A stretch of 64,000 nt of DNA from Bacillota bacterium (lineage in GTDB: Bacteria > Bacillota > Clostridia > Christensenellales > SZUA-584). Below are positions 1-8,670 of this stretch, piece after piece (the stretch's first letter is position 1; the number at the start of each line of letters is the position of its first letter). The notes under the pieces were generated by a model. The model had not been told where the DNA came from. It made no database searches and saw only the letters and a list, made by a program, of their open reading frames with translations. The stretch spans positions 9,168 through 73,167 of the forward strand of contig JAEZHF010000089.1 of the NCBI GenBank assembly GCA_023416745.1, read 5' to 3'. The position numbers and the translations under genes were made by a program.

Positions 1-571
1 TCATCCCGGCGCCCAGCAGCGCGGATACCAACAACCCCCAGGGGCGCGTCAGCACCATTACCAGAGCAAACGTACGGAAGCGCATTGCGGTGATGCCGGC
101 GATCAGACACAGCATATCATCCGGAAAAACGGGCAGCAGAAAGAGCAGTATCAGCACGATGAGCTGGCGGGAGGAAACGGTGCCAAAATACTTGTCCACC
201 ACCTTCTTCCCCAGTATGCGCTCCACGAGCGGACGGCCAAAGGCTTTACCGAGCAAAAATGCGCACAGCGAACCCAGCACAACGGCAAGCAGCGAAATCA
301 GAAAGCCCTGCCAGAAGCCAAATAACAGGCCTCCCATCAGCGTGGTCAGGTTGCCGGGAATCGGCGAGATGATCACCTGCATAAACTGAAGCGCAAAATA
401 TACCACCGGTGCCCAGCCGTTGAAGGAGCTGATGTAAGCCTTCATGGTTTCACGGCTTTCAAACACGACAAACCAGCCGTTGTTTTTACCGACAAAGTAA
501 AGGACGGCCGCCGCCGTGATGATCAGCAGTAAAACGATGCCCCATATGATTTGAGTCTTATTAAGCTTCAT
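1..571 (-). CDS. TVP38/TMEM64 (VTT domain) membrane protein, 3' end outside window
   Basis: The reverse strand encodes 190 residues from an ATG at 571 and stays open to the window edge, so the C-terminus is missing. An N-terminal membrane anchor (about residues 8-27) is followed by several hydrophobic segments. The stretch around residues 65-110 (SPIPGNLTTLMGGLLFGFW, then a Gly-rich helix ending in GKAFGRP) and the later PVFPDD motif are typical of the VTT (SNARE-associated Golgi/DedA-like) family. Such proteins are polytopic membrane proteins linked to lipid scrambling or envelope homeostasis; the substrate here is unknown. No partner gene is visible downstream because the window begins inside the gene. 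Confidence 0.85.
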   Translation of the reverse strand, partial: MKLNKTQIIWGIVLLLIITAAAVLYFVGKNNGWFVVFESRETMKAYISSFNGWAPVVYFALQFMQVIISPIPGNLTTLMGGLLFGFWQGFLISLLAVVLGSLCAFLLGKAFGRPLVERILGKKVVDKYFGTVSSRQLIVLILLFLLPVFPDDMLCLIAGITAMRFRTFALVMVLTRPWGLLVSALLGAGM

Positions 572-666
572 GCCGAAAATTATATCATAGATAGGCGCAG
601 CGGCACATGAAATTTTTGCGAATTTCCGGCACAGCATGACAGCGCCGTACCGGGAACATTATTTTT

Positions 667-1377
667 CTAAGAGTGCGAGGGCAGCAGGTAGGATGCATTC
701 TCTCTGATAAAGCCCATCACCGTCTCAAATATCAGACGGTGACCCTCCTTATTGGGATGGATGCCGTCCGAACAGATCAGGTTTGCAAAATCGAGCCCTT
801 TAAGAAAAGCACGTCGGATATCGATGCAAGCTATGTCTCGCATGCGTGAAATGTACTGAATACAGTTGGAATAGCGTTCCTGCCACCAATAGATATGCCA
901 GACATCCTTGAGCCATTTGAGTATTTTGAGGCCCTTTTCTCGGTCGCAGTTGGTGAACCACTTAAAGTAGCTGTCCGCGTAGATGGGCGGCAGCGTCGTC
1001 AGCACCGGCGTTTTACCGTTGGCCTGAACATAGTCCAGCATCTGGTTGATGCTGCTTTCAAACACTTCCAGCGGTGTGTTGGGGATATGATCCCGCATCG
1101 GGTCGCTGGCTATATCGTCCCAGCGGAAATCGCAGTCGTTGCCGCCAAATTCAATGACCACGATATCCGGATCGTATTTTTCCATCTTGGTTTGCAGCTG
1201 CTTTTGCCCCTGAACCACCGTCGAGCCGAATTTGGATGCGTTGATCATCTCGGCGTTGACAGATTCGGAAAGCAATGAGAAAAAGCAGTCTTTGAGAAGC
1301 GTATACTTTTTCTTTTCTTCATCCAGAATGACGCCCTTGGACAGTGAATCTCCCACTAAAAGTATTTTTTTCAGCAT
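667..1377 (-). CDS. SGNH/GDSL-family hydrolase
   Basis: This 236-residue protein has no signal peptide, so it is predicted cytoplasmic. The blocks of the SGNH fold are visible in order: LLVGDSLSKG at the N-terminus with the nucleophilic Ser, an Asn/Gly block (EFGGNDCDF) near residue 80, and the catalytic Asp-His pair in DGIHPNKEGH near residue 205. The family hydrolyses ester bonds in lipids, acylated sugars or cell-wall acetyl groups; the substrate cannot be read from the sequence. It lies 45 bases downstream of the TetR gene on the same strand and probably shares its transcript, which makes it the likely target of that regulator. Confidence 0.88.
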   Translation of the reverse strand: MLKKILLVGDSLSKGVILDEEKKKYTLLKDCFFSLLSESVNAEMINASKFGSTVVQGQKQLQTKMEKYDPDIVVIEFGGNDCDFRWDDIASDPMRDHIPNTPLEVFESSINQMLDYVQANGKTPVLTTLPPIYADSYFKWFTNCDREKGLKILKWLKDVWHIYWWQERYSNCIQYISRMRDIACIDIRRAFLKGLDFANLICSDGIHPNKEGHRLIFETVMGFIRENASYLLPSHS

Positions 1378-1422
1378 GGTCTCCTTCCTTTCCAGATATA
1401 AATATATTCATTTAAGCAGATT

Positions 1423-1986
1423 TTAAACATTATCGGCGATATGTGTGCAGATTTCCCGTTCACTGATATCGGAACCCATTGCGCGGCGCAGTATCACGCT
1501 GTCCAGCGAAACGAAAAAGGCGTCAGTCACCAAACGGTAGGATGTGCATCCGATTTTGAGCAGACCCGCTTCCGCCATTGTACGCCATTTGGACATTCGG
1601 TCGCCCAGCATCTTGCGGATCGCCTCATTGCCGAGTATCGCATCGGACAGCAGGCAGATGTGCAGCCGGCATTTATCCGTGGTATTGAATACCAACGAAA
1701 ACAACCGCCCCAGCGCGTCATTCAGCGCCATTCCGGGTGATACTTCGTCGATCCAAGAAAACAGGCTGTCCGTCACCTCAGAGAGATGGAACTCCGTGAC
1801 CTCGTAGATCAGATGATCCTTGGAGGGATAGTAGTAAGATACAGTCCCCTTGGAGAGCTTTACCGTTTTGGCAATGTCCGAAATGCTGGTGGCATGAACG
1901 CCATGGTTGCAAAAGAGCTCCGAAGCGGTCTTCAGAATACTCAAACGGTTATCCTCAAATTGAGTTGAGAGCTTTTTCGACATCAT
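1423..1986 (-). CDS. TetR/AcrR family transcriptional regulator
   Basis: The protein has 187 residues. The N-terminal helix-turn-helix is clear: ILKTASELFCNHGVHATSI, then the recognition helix region LSKGTVSYYYPSKDHL around residues 40-58. The C-terminal 120 residues form the variable ligand-binding and dimerisation part and do not identify a ligand. The ATG follows TAGGTGGA. A perfect inverted repeat of the usual TetR operator kind lies just upstream at 2009-2024, which implies autorepression. The GDSL hydrolase gene follows on the same strand. Confidence 0.92.
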   Translation of the reverse strand: MMSKKLSTQFEDNRLSILKTASELFCNHGVHATSISDIAKTVKLSKGTVSYYYPSKDHLIYEVTEFHLSEVTDSLFSWIDEVSPGMALNDALGRLFSLVFNTTDKCRLHICLLSDAILGNEAIRKMLGDRMSKWRTMAEAGLLKIGCTSYRLVTDAFFVSLDSVILRRAMGSDISEREICTHIADNV

Positions 1987-2008
1987 TCCACCTAACGTAT
2001 TACAATTA

Positions 2009-2024
2009 TCGGACAGTTGTCCGA
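2009..2024. promoter_or_regulatory. Probable TetR operator (inverted repeat)
   Basis: TCGGACA and TGTCCGA form two perfect 7-base arms around a 2-base centre. The repeat begins 23 bases upstream of the TetR start codon and would cover its promoter. A palindrome placed like this is usual for TetR autoregulation; binding itself is inferred. Confidence 0.6.
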
Positions 2025-2113
2025 CATCATAATATCATATTGCCCTGTTGGCTTCAATATCGATATTGTGAACAATTTATGTAATATGAGTTATGGTGTA
2101 TCGTAAAAGCATC

Positions 2114-2142
2114 TTTCAAATGTGAGGGTTATGCATTATAAT
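2114..2142 (+). promoter_or_regulatory. Sigma-A type promoter of parAB
   Basis: TTTCAA (2114-2119), a 17-base spacer and a perfect TATAAT (2137-2142) precede parA, leaving a leader of about 90 bases. A ribosome binding site GGAGGG lies 12 bases before the parA ATG. Confidence 0.55.
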
Positions 2143-2241
2143 TGATTATTGGGGTTTCCGCTCTGTTGTCTGTCTTAAGCTCACTCTTGGTGAAGTTATG
2201 CAGAGAGCGGTTCGAATATTACCGGAGGGATGGATATCTAA

Positions 2242-3012
2242 ATGTCCAAGATAATCGCCATTGCCAACCAGAAAGGCGGCGTCGGAAAAACGACGACGGC
2301 CGTCAATTTGAGCGCGTGTATCGCCGAAAAGGGTCTTAAGGTGCTGTTGATCGATGTGGATCCGCAGGGCAACACCACCAGCGGCATCGGTATAGAAAAA
2401 TCGCAGCTGCAGCATTCCATATACGACGTACTGATCAACGGCTTAAGCCCCCGGCAGGCTATCTGCCGTACAATGATCGATACGCTGGATGTCATTCCCG
2501 CCAATATCGATCTGGTGGGGGCCGAGGTTGAGCTTGTTCCCCGCATGGCCCGCGAACAGATTTTAAAAACGGCACTGCGGAACATCCGTGACGACTATGA
2601 TTTTATATTCATGGACTGCCCGCCGTCACTGGGGCTCATCACCATCAACGCGCTGACCGCGGCGGATAAGATACTTGTACCCATCCAATGCGAGTACTAC
2701 GCGCTGGAGGGTTTGTCTCAGCTCATCAACACGGTGAAACTGGTCAAGGCCAATCTGAATCCGAGCCTTGAGGTGGAGGGCGTCGTGCTGACGATGTACG
2801 ACAGCCGCACAAACTTGTCGTCCCAGGTGGTGGAGGAGGTCAAGAAGTTCTTTAAAAACAGGGTTTACAAGACTGTCATACCGCGCAATGTACGGCTGGG
2901 CGAAGCGCCGAGCTTTGGCCTGCCCATCATTCGTTACGATGCAGCGTGCCTAGGAACCAAATGCTATAATGACCTGGCCGCCGAAGTAATTAGCGGGGGT
3001 AAAGTATCATGA
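2242..3012 (+). CDS. parA: Chromosome-partitioning ATPase ParA (Soj)
   Basis: This 256-residue protein carries the deviant Walker A motif KGGVGKTTT near residue 11, the Walker A' region with DVDPQGN near residue 40, and FMDCPPSLG near residue 125, all diagnostic of the Soj/ParA family. ParA binds DNA non-specifically in its ATP form. ParB stimulates its ATPase, and together they segregate or organise the origin region. The stop codon overlaps the parB start by four bases (ATGA). Two parS sites lie just downstream of parB. The short N-terminus is typical of chromosomal rather than plasmid ParA. Confidence 0.96.
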   Translation: MSKIIAIANQKGGVGKTTTAVNLSACIAEKGLKVLLIDVDPQGNTTSGIGIEKSQLQHSIYDVLINGLSPRQAICRTMIDTLDVIPANIDLVGAEVELVPRMAREQILKTALRNIRDDYDFIFMDCPPSLGLITINALTAADKILVPIQCEYYALEGLSQLINTVKLVKANLNPSLEVEGVVLTMYDSRTNLSSQVVEEVKKFFKNRVYKTVIPRNVRLGEAPSFGLPIIRYDAACLGTKCYNDLAAEVISGGKVS

Positions 3013-3863
3013 AGCAGCAGAGGCTGGGAAAAGGGCTTGGCGCGCTGATCGGCGAAGAGCCTCAGACCAAACCGGAAGGCGCAGCCGGCGTCCGCGAAGT
3101 GGATGTCAATGAGATAGATCCCAATGCCGGTCAGCCCAGAAAACACTTTGACAGCGAAGCGTTGGAGGGGCTCGCGCAGTCCATTAAAACGTATGGTATC
3201 GTTCAGCCCATCATCGTTCGGCGTATTCAGAACCGCTATACGATCATTGCAGGCGAGCGCCGTTACCGCGCAGCGCGTTTAGCCGGTTTAAAGTCGGTAC
3301 CGGTGGTGGTGAAGGAGTATTCGGATACTGAGCTGATGGAAGTATCGCTGGTGGAAAACCTTCAGCGTGAGGACCTGAATCCGATCGAGGAAGCGCAGGC
3401 CATGCAGCTGCTGATGACGGAGCATGCGTTAACGCAGGAGGAATTATCCGAGCGGTTGGGAAAGTCCCGCAGCGCTGTTGCCAACACCTTGCGGCTGCTG
3501 AACCTGCCGGAGAACATCCGCGCCATGGTGATATCCGGAGCGCTGACCAGCGGACACGCGCGATGCCTGGTTGCGCTGAAGTCAGACGAACACAAGGCCC
3601 GGCTCGCCAACCGTATCGTTGCGGAAGGGCTGTCCGTGCGCGTTGTTGAGGAGCTGGTCAAAAAAGCGGAGGCTCTGCCCAAGACGGAGAAGAAGCCTAA
3701 GCCGGCACCGCCTGAGATAGAATCCGCCGAAAAAGCACTGACGTCCGCTCTGGGTACGCGCGTACAGATTACGGGAAACTTAAAGCAGGGCAAGATCATT
3801 CTGACCTATTATAACGCTAACCAACTGGAATCGCTGTACGATTTTCTTCTGTCCGGAAAGTAA
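3009..3863 (+). CDS. parB: Chromosome-partitioning protein ParB (Spo0J family)
   Basis: This 284-residue protein contains the ParB N-terminal CTPase domain, with GERRYRAARLAG near residue 80 and ENLQREDLNPIEEA near residue 118. A central helix-turn-helix (ALTQEELSERLGKSRSAVAN, about residues 137-156) follows, then a C-terminal dimerisation domain. The N-terminus KQQRLGKGLGALI is the conserved ParA-interacting segment. ParB loads at parS and spreads as a CTP-dependent clamp. Noc is the close paralogue, but the adjacent parA and parS sites of the classical sequence favour ParB/Spo0J. Confidence 0.96.
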   Translation: MKQQRLGKGLGALIGEEPQTKPEGAAGVREVDVNEIDPNAGQPRKHFDSEALEGLAQSIKTYGIVQPIIVRRIQNRYTIIAGERRYRAARLAGLKSVPVVVKEYSDTELMEVSLVENLQREDLNPIEEAQAMQLLMTEHALTQEELSERLGKSRSAVANTLRLLNLPENIRAMVISGALTSGHARCLVALKSDEHKARLANRIVAEGLSVRVVEELVKKAEALPKTEKKPKPAPPEIESAEKALTSALGTRVQITGNLKQGKIILTYYNANQLESLYDFLLSGK

Positions 3864-3869
3864 CTTTTT

Positions 3870-3885
3870 TGTTCCACGTGAAACA
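3870..3885. other. parS site 1
   Basis: The 16-base sequence TGTTCCACGTGAAACA matches the bacterial parS consensus TGTTTCACGTGAAACA at 15 of 16 positions. It starts 7 bases after the parB stop codon. Confidence 0.9.
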
Positions 3886-4010
3886 ATATTTCATATAAGG
3901 GTTTGGATAAATAGCAGCCAGGCCCTTTGTTTTACCGTGGAACAGACAAAAGAACATGCAGGCTTAAAGGTAGAAAAAACCGCCGGTGAGGCGGGGATAC
4001 AGCATTCTAA

Positions 4011-4026
4011 TGTTTCACGTGAAACG
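4011..4026. other. parS site 2
   Basis: TGTTTCACGTGAAACG matches the parS consensus at 15 of 16 positions. It directly abuts the stop codon of the converging cvpA-like gene and lies 141 bases from site 1, so ParB could nucleate twice within one short intergenic stretch. Confidence 0.9.
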
Positions 4027-4734
4027 TCAGATGAAGCCTCTGATCAGATGAAGAAAGAAGTTGTGATTGAAAAAGAACATACCGATGGAGGAATTCTGAA
4101 AATACTCGATGACCTTTTCCACAGGTACGAACAGCATCACAGCGGGTACGACCATGACGATCAAAAAACAGCTGAGTATGCCGCGTATGCCGCCGAACAA
4201 TGCACCAGATACCCTGTCGTATTGCCTGAGTTCAGGAAACTGAACGGTATAGCCCACCGCGCCGAGCACAAACACGTAGACCAGACGCGCAAGCACAAAC
4301 ACGAGCGCAAAAGAAAATATATTGAGTACCACACTGACCATTGTCATATTGAAGTATTCACCCACCTCATACAAACCACTGGCCGCGAAAGCTTTGGTTT
4401 CCACGTTCTGTTGGATGAGTGTGGCGAAAGGCTCGGATACCGAGGAGGTGGAGACGATGGTATGTAATTGTGAGGAAGACAGACTGTCCACAAGCAGCCG
4501 GGAGTTTTCAAAGGAGGCTATTCTTTCAGCGCCCTCCGTATAATAGAGCAGGAAGTTGAAGATGGTCTTGTTCTCTTTGAAAGCAGCCGAAACGGACGGA
4601 TAGAGCAGGTAAGCGGAAATCACGGAAAGAAAAATGGCGCCAAGGCTTAAGGCTGAATGCAGGAAACCGCGATTGGTTCCCTCCAGCACCGCAATGGCAA
4701 TGATCAGTATGAAAAAAATATCGACCCAATTCAT
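4027..4734 (-). CDS. CvpA family membrane protein
   Basis: The 235-residue protein starts MNWVDIFFILIIAIAVLEG, the standard CvpA opening with an N-terminal membrane helix. Further hydrophobic segments lie around residues 28-47, 130-160 and 185-210, and the Gly-rich segment near residue 175 (SGALFGGIRGILSC) is family-typical. CvpA proteins are inner-membrane proteins associated with colicin V production in Escherichia coli; the function in Firmicutes is not settled. The gene lies 21 bases downstream of the DUF5711 gene on the same strand, so the two are likely cotranscribed. Confidence 0.85.
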   Translation of the reverse strand: MNWVDIFFILIIAIAVLEGTNRGFLHSALSLGAIFLSVISAYLLYPSVSAAFKENKTIFNFLLYYTEGAERIASFENSRLLVDSLSSSQLHTIVSTSSVSEPFATLIQQNVETKAFAASGLYEVGEYFNMTMVSVVLNIFSFALVFVLARLVYVFVLGAVGYTVQFPELRQYDRVSGALFGGIRGILSCFLIVMVVPAVMLFVPVEKVIEYFQNSSIGMFFFNHNFFLHLIRGFI

Positions 4735-4755
4735 CAGTCCCTTTTCACTTCCTTG

Positions 4756-5859
4756 TTAAGGCAGCGGCATCAGATATACAGAGCTGCCCTGCGAAATAAA
4801 CACGTATCCTGGCATTGCCCGCAGCACTTCGCTTGACTCGAAAGGAAGATCATATGAGCGCAGGTATTTGCCATCCCCAGTATAAACGAAAAAACTCGTG
4901 TTTGCAAAACAATAAATCTTATCGGTACCCATAACGACCCAGGATACATGCGGCGGCAGATTGATCTTTGTCTCGCCGCCCGAAGCCCGAATAATGCGCG
5001 CGATGTCATAGGGCGCTTCGCTGCTGGGGACATAGATAAACTTAGAATCTCCCACCATGCTGATGTCTTTAACCATCCAACCGTATGTGAGCAGATCCCG
5101 GCTGTTTCCTGTATTGGCAGCGGGGTAGATAGTCAGGCGGTGGGTGCCCATCGCGTAGATGTCCTTCCCGATGATCTTAACACCATCCACCAGTTGGTCT
5201 TTAAGCTCCTTGATTCCCGTCATGGCCTGTGTCTCCGGCCTGTACGTGGATATGCGCGATACCGGAACGGAGCCGGCCGCATCCAGCTCCAGCACGTACA
5301 GCTGATCGCCCTGCGTATCAAAACCATAATCGAGTATGTATTTATCTGTTACCGTGATCTGATAGAGATTATTCCCCGAAAGATCGAATATCAAAATATA
5401 AGACGGCTGATTGTTTTCCAGCGTCTGCCGGACATACACTGCCACCTTGTTGATGCCCACCCGAGCGGATTCGATGTTGCCGTCGATTCGGGTCGTAAAC
5501 AGCTGGGCGCCGGTCGCATCCACGCACTGTATAGCATCGTCACCGATAGCCGCAATCACATGATCGTTTGCTTCAATGCGAAGACCGGCTGCATACAGGC
5601 TGCATTGCCATACTCTTTTGCCGCTGGGGTCGACGCTGGTGAGCAGCGTATCGCTAAGATAAACAACGTTTGAACCGACTTGGCTGTACTCAGAATCGCT
5701 GGTGAAAGGCATGGGCACAAGGGTATCTTCAATTTGCTTGCCCTTGGTGAGCACCATGATCAGCCCGGTTAGCAACACAACCAAAACGACAATGACGCTG
5801 ATCAAAAACACAAGGGCTTTCCGGGACACCTTTTTTTTCGTCTTGTTATGGATATACAC
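4756..5859 (-). CDS. DUF5711 family membrane-anchored beta-propeller-like protein
   Basis: The 367-residue protein has a basic N-terminus, one transmembrane helix (about residues 15-37) and a long extracytoplasmic part. That part has repeated beta-rich blocks resembling PQQ-type propeller blades, for example DPSGKRVWQCSL, DATGAQLF and DLSGNNLYQI, each with an Asp-x-x-Gly turn. This matches the DUF5711 family of Clostridia, whose role is unknown. It precedes the cvpA-like gene by 21 bases and may act with it in the envelope. Confidence 0.75.
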   Translation of the reverse strand: MYIHNKTKKKVSRKALVFLISVIVVLVVLLTGLIMVLTKGKQIEDTLVPMPFTSDSEYSQVGSNVVYLSDTLLTSVDPSGKRVWQCSLYAAGLRIEANDHVIAAIGDDAIQCVDATGAQLFTTRIDGNIESARVGINKVAVYVRQTLENNQPSYILIFDLSGNNLYQITVTDKYILDYGFDTQGDQLYVLELDAAGSVPVSRISTYRPETQAMTGIKELKDQLVDGVKIIGKDIYAMGTHRLTIYPAANTGNSRDLLTYGWMVKDISMVGDSKFIYVPSSEAPYDIARIIRASGGETKINLPPHVSWVVMGTDKIYCFANTSFFVYTGDGKYLRSYDLPFESSEVLRAMPGYVFISQGSSVYLMPLP

Positions 5860-5949
5860 GCATACACCTCAATGTGATGATACCGGTATTATAGCACAAA
5901 AAGGATAGGTTTGCAGAATGCAAAAATCAAACCGTACTCGGGGGTCCGG

Positions 5950-6822
5950 TCAAGGGCAGAATACGGTAATGGATTTTGGTACGACTGACAGGCGGACAGG
6001 GGTCTGGCCGGAAATCTCGCCGTCCAAATTGAACCGCAGAGGCGCATCGCTGCTGATGTGAAGCTCGCTGCAGGTGAAAAGCTCATGTCCGGGTATTTTT
6101 TCTATCTGACCCTTTTGCATTTTCGGCAGCTCAAGCAGTATGCGCCAGTTGGGGATGTGGTTGATGATCATAACGTTGAACAGACCGTCGGCGACATCCG
6201 CCTGCGGTGCGACGTTGAGCCCGCCGCCGTAGCATTTACCGTTGGCGATGGCGATGAGCAGCACGCGCCGCCGATAGGTTTCGCCGTTTATCTTTACATC
6301 GATTGAGACGCTCTTGTATCCGAAAACGGAGAGGAAAATACCCAGGAAGTAGGCAAAGCCGCCGGTAAATGTCCGGCGTACCTTCTCGGTGTTTTTAATG
6401 ACCTCGACGTCAAAGCCGGTGCCCGCGACGTTGAGAAAATACCGGTCGTCACCCAACAGCCCGATATCCACCTTTCTCTTTTTGCCTGCCAGAATGATAT
6501 CCAGCGCCTCAGCTGGATCCCTCGGAACGGCGATGGCCTGGCGGAAATCGTTACCCGTGCCCGCGGGGATGACACCCAGCGTTTCATCGGTACCGTGGAG
6601 AACACCAGCGATCTCCAGCAGCGTGCCGTCGCCACCCACGGAAATAATGCCGTCGTAGCCTTTGCCGATCGCATCCCGTGCGAGCAAGACGGCATGCTCT
6701 TTGTACTGTGTTTCAAACACCTCGTATTTCGCGTTTTTTTCGTTGAGTATCTGTAAAACGGTCTGCATGGCTTTGAGTGAACGTCCGGCTCCGGCAGTCG
6801 GGTTGAATATGATACAGTACAT
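5950..6822 (-). CDS. Diacylglycerol kinase family lipid kinase (YegS/DgkB type)
   Basis: I place the start at the ATG at 6822, giving 290 residues that begin MYCIIFNPTAGAGRSL, because GGAGG lies 5 bases upstream; an in-frame upstream extension to 6909 lacks such a site. The NPTAGAG motif and the catalytic-domain signature ISVGGDGTLLEIA, followed by LGVIPAGTGNDF, define the DAGK catalytic family. The enzyme phosphorylates diacylglycerol or a related lipid using ATP. In Gram-positives this often recycles diacylglycerol released by lipoteichoic acid synthesis. The gene is monocistronic and divergent from the thioredoxin-like gene. Confidence 0.9.
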   Translation of the reverse strand: MYCIIFNPTAGAGRSLKAMQTVLQILNEKNAKYEVFETQYKEHAVLLARDAIGKGYDGIISVGGDGTLLEIAGVLHGTDETLGVIPAGTGNDFRQAIAVPRDPAEALDIILAGKKRKVDIGLLGDDRYFLNVAGTGFDVEVIKNTEKVRRTFTGGFAYFLGIFLSVFGYKSVSIDVKINGETYRRRVLLIAIANGKCYGGGLNVAPQADVADGLFNVMIINHIPNWRILLELPKMQKGQIEKIPGHELFTCSELHISSDAPLRFNLDGEISGQTPVRLSVVPKSITVFCP

Positions 6823-6992
6823 ATGCGCCTCCAATGAGTCGATATTCCCCATTTTACTAAAGATGATGGGCAATGTACAGAACAAAGTGTGCCAGGGTGA
6901 CTTTGGCACTTAAAACCGAAGCAACATCGTTTATAATAACGAACAATCTGATTAATTATAGCCGACCCATCAACCTGAAAATAGGTGTTTCC

Positions 6993-7580
6993 ATGAGAAA
7001 AATGCTAATTGCTATCTTATCCGTGCTGCTGGCAGCGGCAGTTTTTGCCGGTTGCGCGAAGGATGGCATGGTACGGCCGGAAACGGCAGTTGTACAGGAA
7101 ACCGGAGAGGCGACGACGGACGGCGCAGGAGGGGAAGAGCCCAAAACAAAGTCAGTGCCTTACGCGTTTGATCTGACGGATATCGACGGAAATGTTCACC
7201 GCCTGTCCGACTATGAGGGGAAGCCGGTTTATCTAAAGGTCTGGGGATCGTGGTGCGCGCCCTGCGTAGCGTCATTGCCGCATCTTGACGAGCTGGCAGC
7301 AGAAGCAAAGGATTTCACGGTGCTCTCGGTGGTGCCGAAGATCGCAGGCGAAAAGGACCGCGATGTGCTGACCGAATGGTTCAACGGACTGGGATATGAG
7401 AACATCGTCGTGCTGTATGACGAAAACGCCACCGTGGTTAGCGATTTCGATATTTCGGCGTTTCCGACGCAGATTTTCTTTGACGCTGAGGGCGTACCCG
7501 TTTATGGTGCTATGGGTGTGCTGGACAAGAGCGAGATCGAGGATGCGATGGACAGGATCATCAACGGTGAGGCAGGCTGA
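6993..7580 (+). CDS. TlpA/ResA-like thioredoxin lipoprotein
   Basis: The ATG at 6993 gives 195 residues with a lipoprotein signal peptide (hydrophobic stretch ending FAGC near residue 20), so the protein should be lipid-anchored outside the membrane. After a short acidic linker the TlpA-like fold begins (YAFDLTDIDGNVHRLSDYEGKPVYLKVWGSW is its start, here given by its positions 53-83). The active site is WCAPC. Later come the cis-Pro region DISAFPTQIFFD and the C-terminal helix. Such proteins reduce extracytoplasmic disulfides, often for cytochrome maturation, but no cytochrome genes are nearby. Confidence 0.88.
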   Translation: MRKMLIAILSVLLAAAVFAGCAKDGMVRPETAVVQETGEATTDGAGGEEPKTKSVPYAFDLTDIDGNVHRLSDYEGKPVYLKVWGSWCAPCVASLPHLDELAAEAKDFTVLSVVPKIAGEKDRDVLTEWFNGLGYENIVVLYDENATVVSDFDISAFPTQIFFDAEGVPVYGAMGVLDKSEIEDAMDRIINGEAG

Positions 7581-7670
7581 CACTTGTATCGGAGACCTCG
7601 AACACTCCAATGGCGTATATGCGAAAAATGACCCGTATATCAAACAGCAGGCAGCGTTTGACGAAGGGCG

Positions 7671-8585
7671 TTATGACTGCCCGCTTAACATACAAGCGGA
7701 AGAAACCCGACGGCGGGCCATAAAGTCCGACAGCATACAAGCGGCCAGTCCCGCAGCAATAAAGATGCCGCCCGCTATGTTGAGGAATGAGAAGTGACCG
7801 GCCAATATGCCGTCGAGCAGGATGCCGGAGAAAACCTGACCGGCGAACAGTAGCAGCGTTGCGTAAAACGAGGATATTTTTGCAACGATGGCATTGAGCA
7901 AGGTCACGACAAACACGCCCATGAGGCCGCCGGTATAGATATAAACGCGCGGCGACAGCGTAAAAGGCATTGTCAGCAGGGGCTCGCCAGTGCCCGCAAT
8001 CAGCAATATGACAGCAGAGACTATCAGGCCGACCGCATAGTTGAAGAATGTACTCTGCAGCATGCCTGTTTCGCCGGCAAAGCGCGCGTTGATGGAGCGT
8101 GAAACGGCAATGGTAATGCCGGTGAGCAGCGACAGGGCGACAGGCACGACGATGCGCACATCAAAGGGCCACAGCATCCAGCCGATTCCGATTACAACGA
8201 GGATGAAGCCGGGTAGCTTTCTGATCGAAAAGGGATGGCGGGGCATTCGGAACAGGCCGAACTGGTCGATGACCAGAGATGTCAGCGTCTGCCCCAGAAG
8301 GCTTAAAGCGAGGATGGCGGACACGCTGATGCGGCCGAAGGCCAGATTGTTGAACACCACTGTGCCTACGCCCACCGCACCGCCCAGATATAGATGGATC
8401 GGCAGTTTCCTCGCCGGGAAAAAACGGCGGCACTTGGCGGCCAGCAGCAGGGATATCAGCATGAGGCCGATGAAGTGGATGATGACGGAAGCGGAATAGA
8501 CGCCGTATGTGGTGCCGAGCTCCCCGTTGACGGCGATCATCAGCGTGAACAATATGCCGGACAAAACAGATAACGCATGATACAT
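7671..8585 (-). CDS. DMT family transporter of the YdcZ (DUF606) type
   Basis: The 304-residue protein is almost entirely hydrophobic with about ten predicted membrane helices. It has the tandem architecture of two YdcZ/DUF606 halves, each beginning with a Gly-rich helix (VLSGILFTLMIAVNGELG at the start; the second half from about residue 150). The substrate is unknown. It is divergently arranged with a Crp/Fnr regulator over a 16-base perfect palindrome, which suggests that the regulator controls transport. Confidence 0.82.
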   Translation of the reverse strand: MYHALSVLSGILFTLMIAVNGELGTTYGVYSASVIIHFIGLMLISLLLAAKCRRFFPARKLPIHLYLGGAVGVGTVVFNNLAFGRISVSAILALSLLGQTLTSLVIDQFGLFRMPRHPFSIRKLPGFILVVIGIGWMLWPFDVRIVVPVALSLLTGITIAVSRSINARFAGETGMLQSTFFNYAVGLIVSAVILLIAGTGEPLLTMPFTLSPRVYIYTGGLMGVFVVTLLNAIVAKISSFYATLLLFAGQVFSGILLDGILAGHFSFLNIAGGIFIAAGLAACMLSDFMARRRVSSACMLSGQS

Positions 8586-8634
8586 TTTGTATGCCTCCCT
8601 GACAACATATTAGCACGGCGGGTTGACGATAAAA

Positions 8635-8650
8635 TATGACATATGTCATA
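8635..8650. promoter_or_regulatory. Perfect palindrome, probable operator of the Crp/Fnr regulator
   Basis: TATGACATATGTCATA is a 16-base perfect palindrome between the divergent transporter and regulator genes. It is 49 bases from the transporter start and 20 bases from the proposed regulator start at 8671. Size and symmetry fit a Crp/Fnr dimer site, though the sequence is not the FNR or CRP consensus of Escherichia coli. Function is inferred from position. Confidence 0.6.
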
Positions 8651-8670
8651 CCTTTGATGAGGTGACTGCT

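Noticed and set aside
3928..3944. Third parS-like sequence (TGTTTTACCGTGGAACA)
   Set aside because: It has an extra base and loses the CACGTG core, so it is not a credible ParB site.
3937..4467. Open frame of 176 codons on the plus strand after parB
   Set aside because: It lies mostly antisense to the convincing CvpA-family gene, has no family motif, and its first part is only the translation of the parS region.
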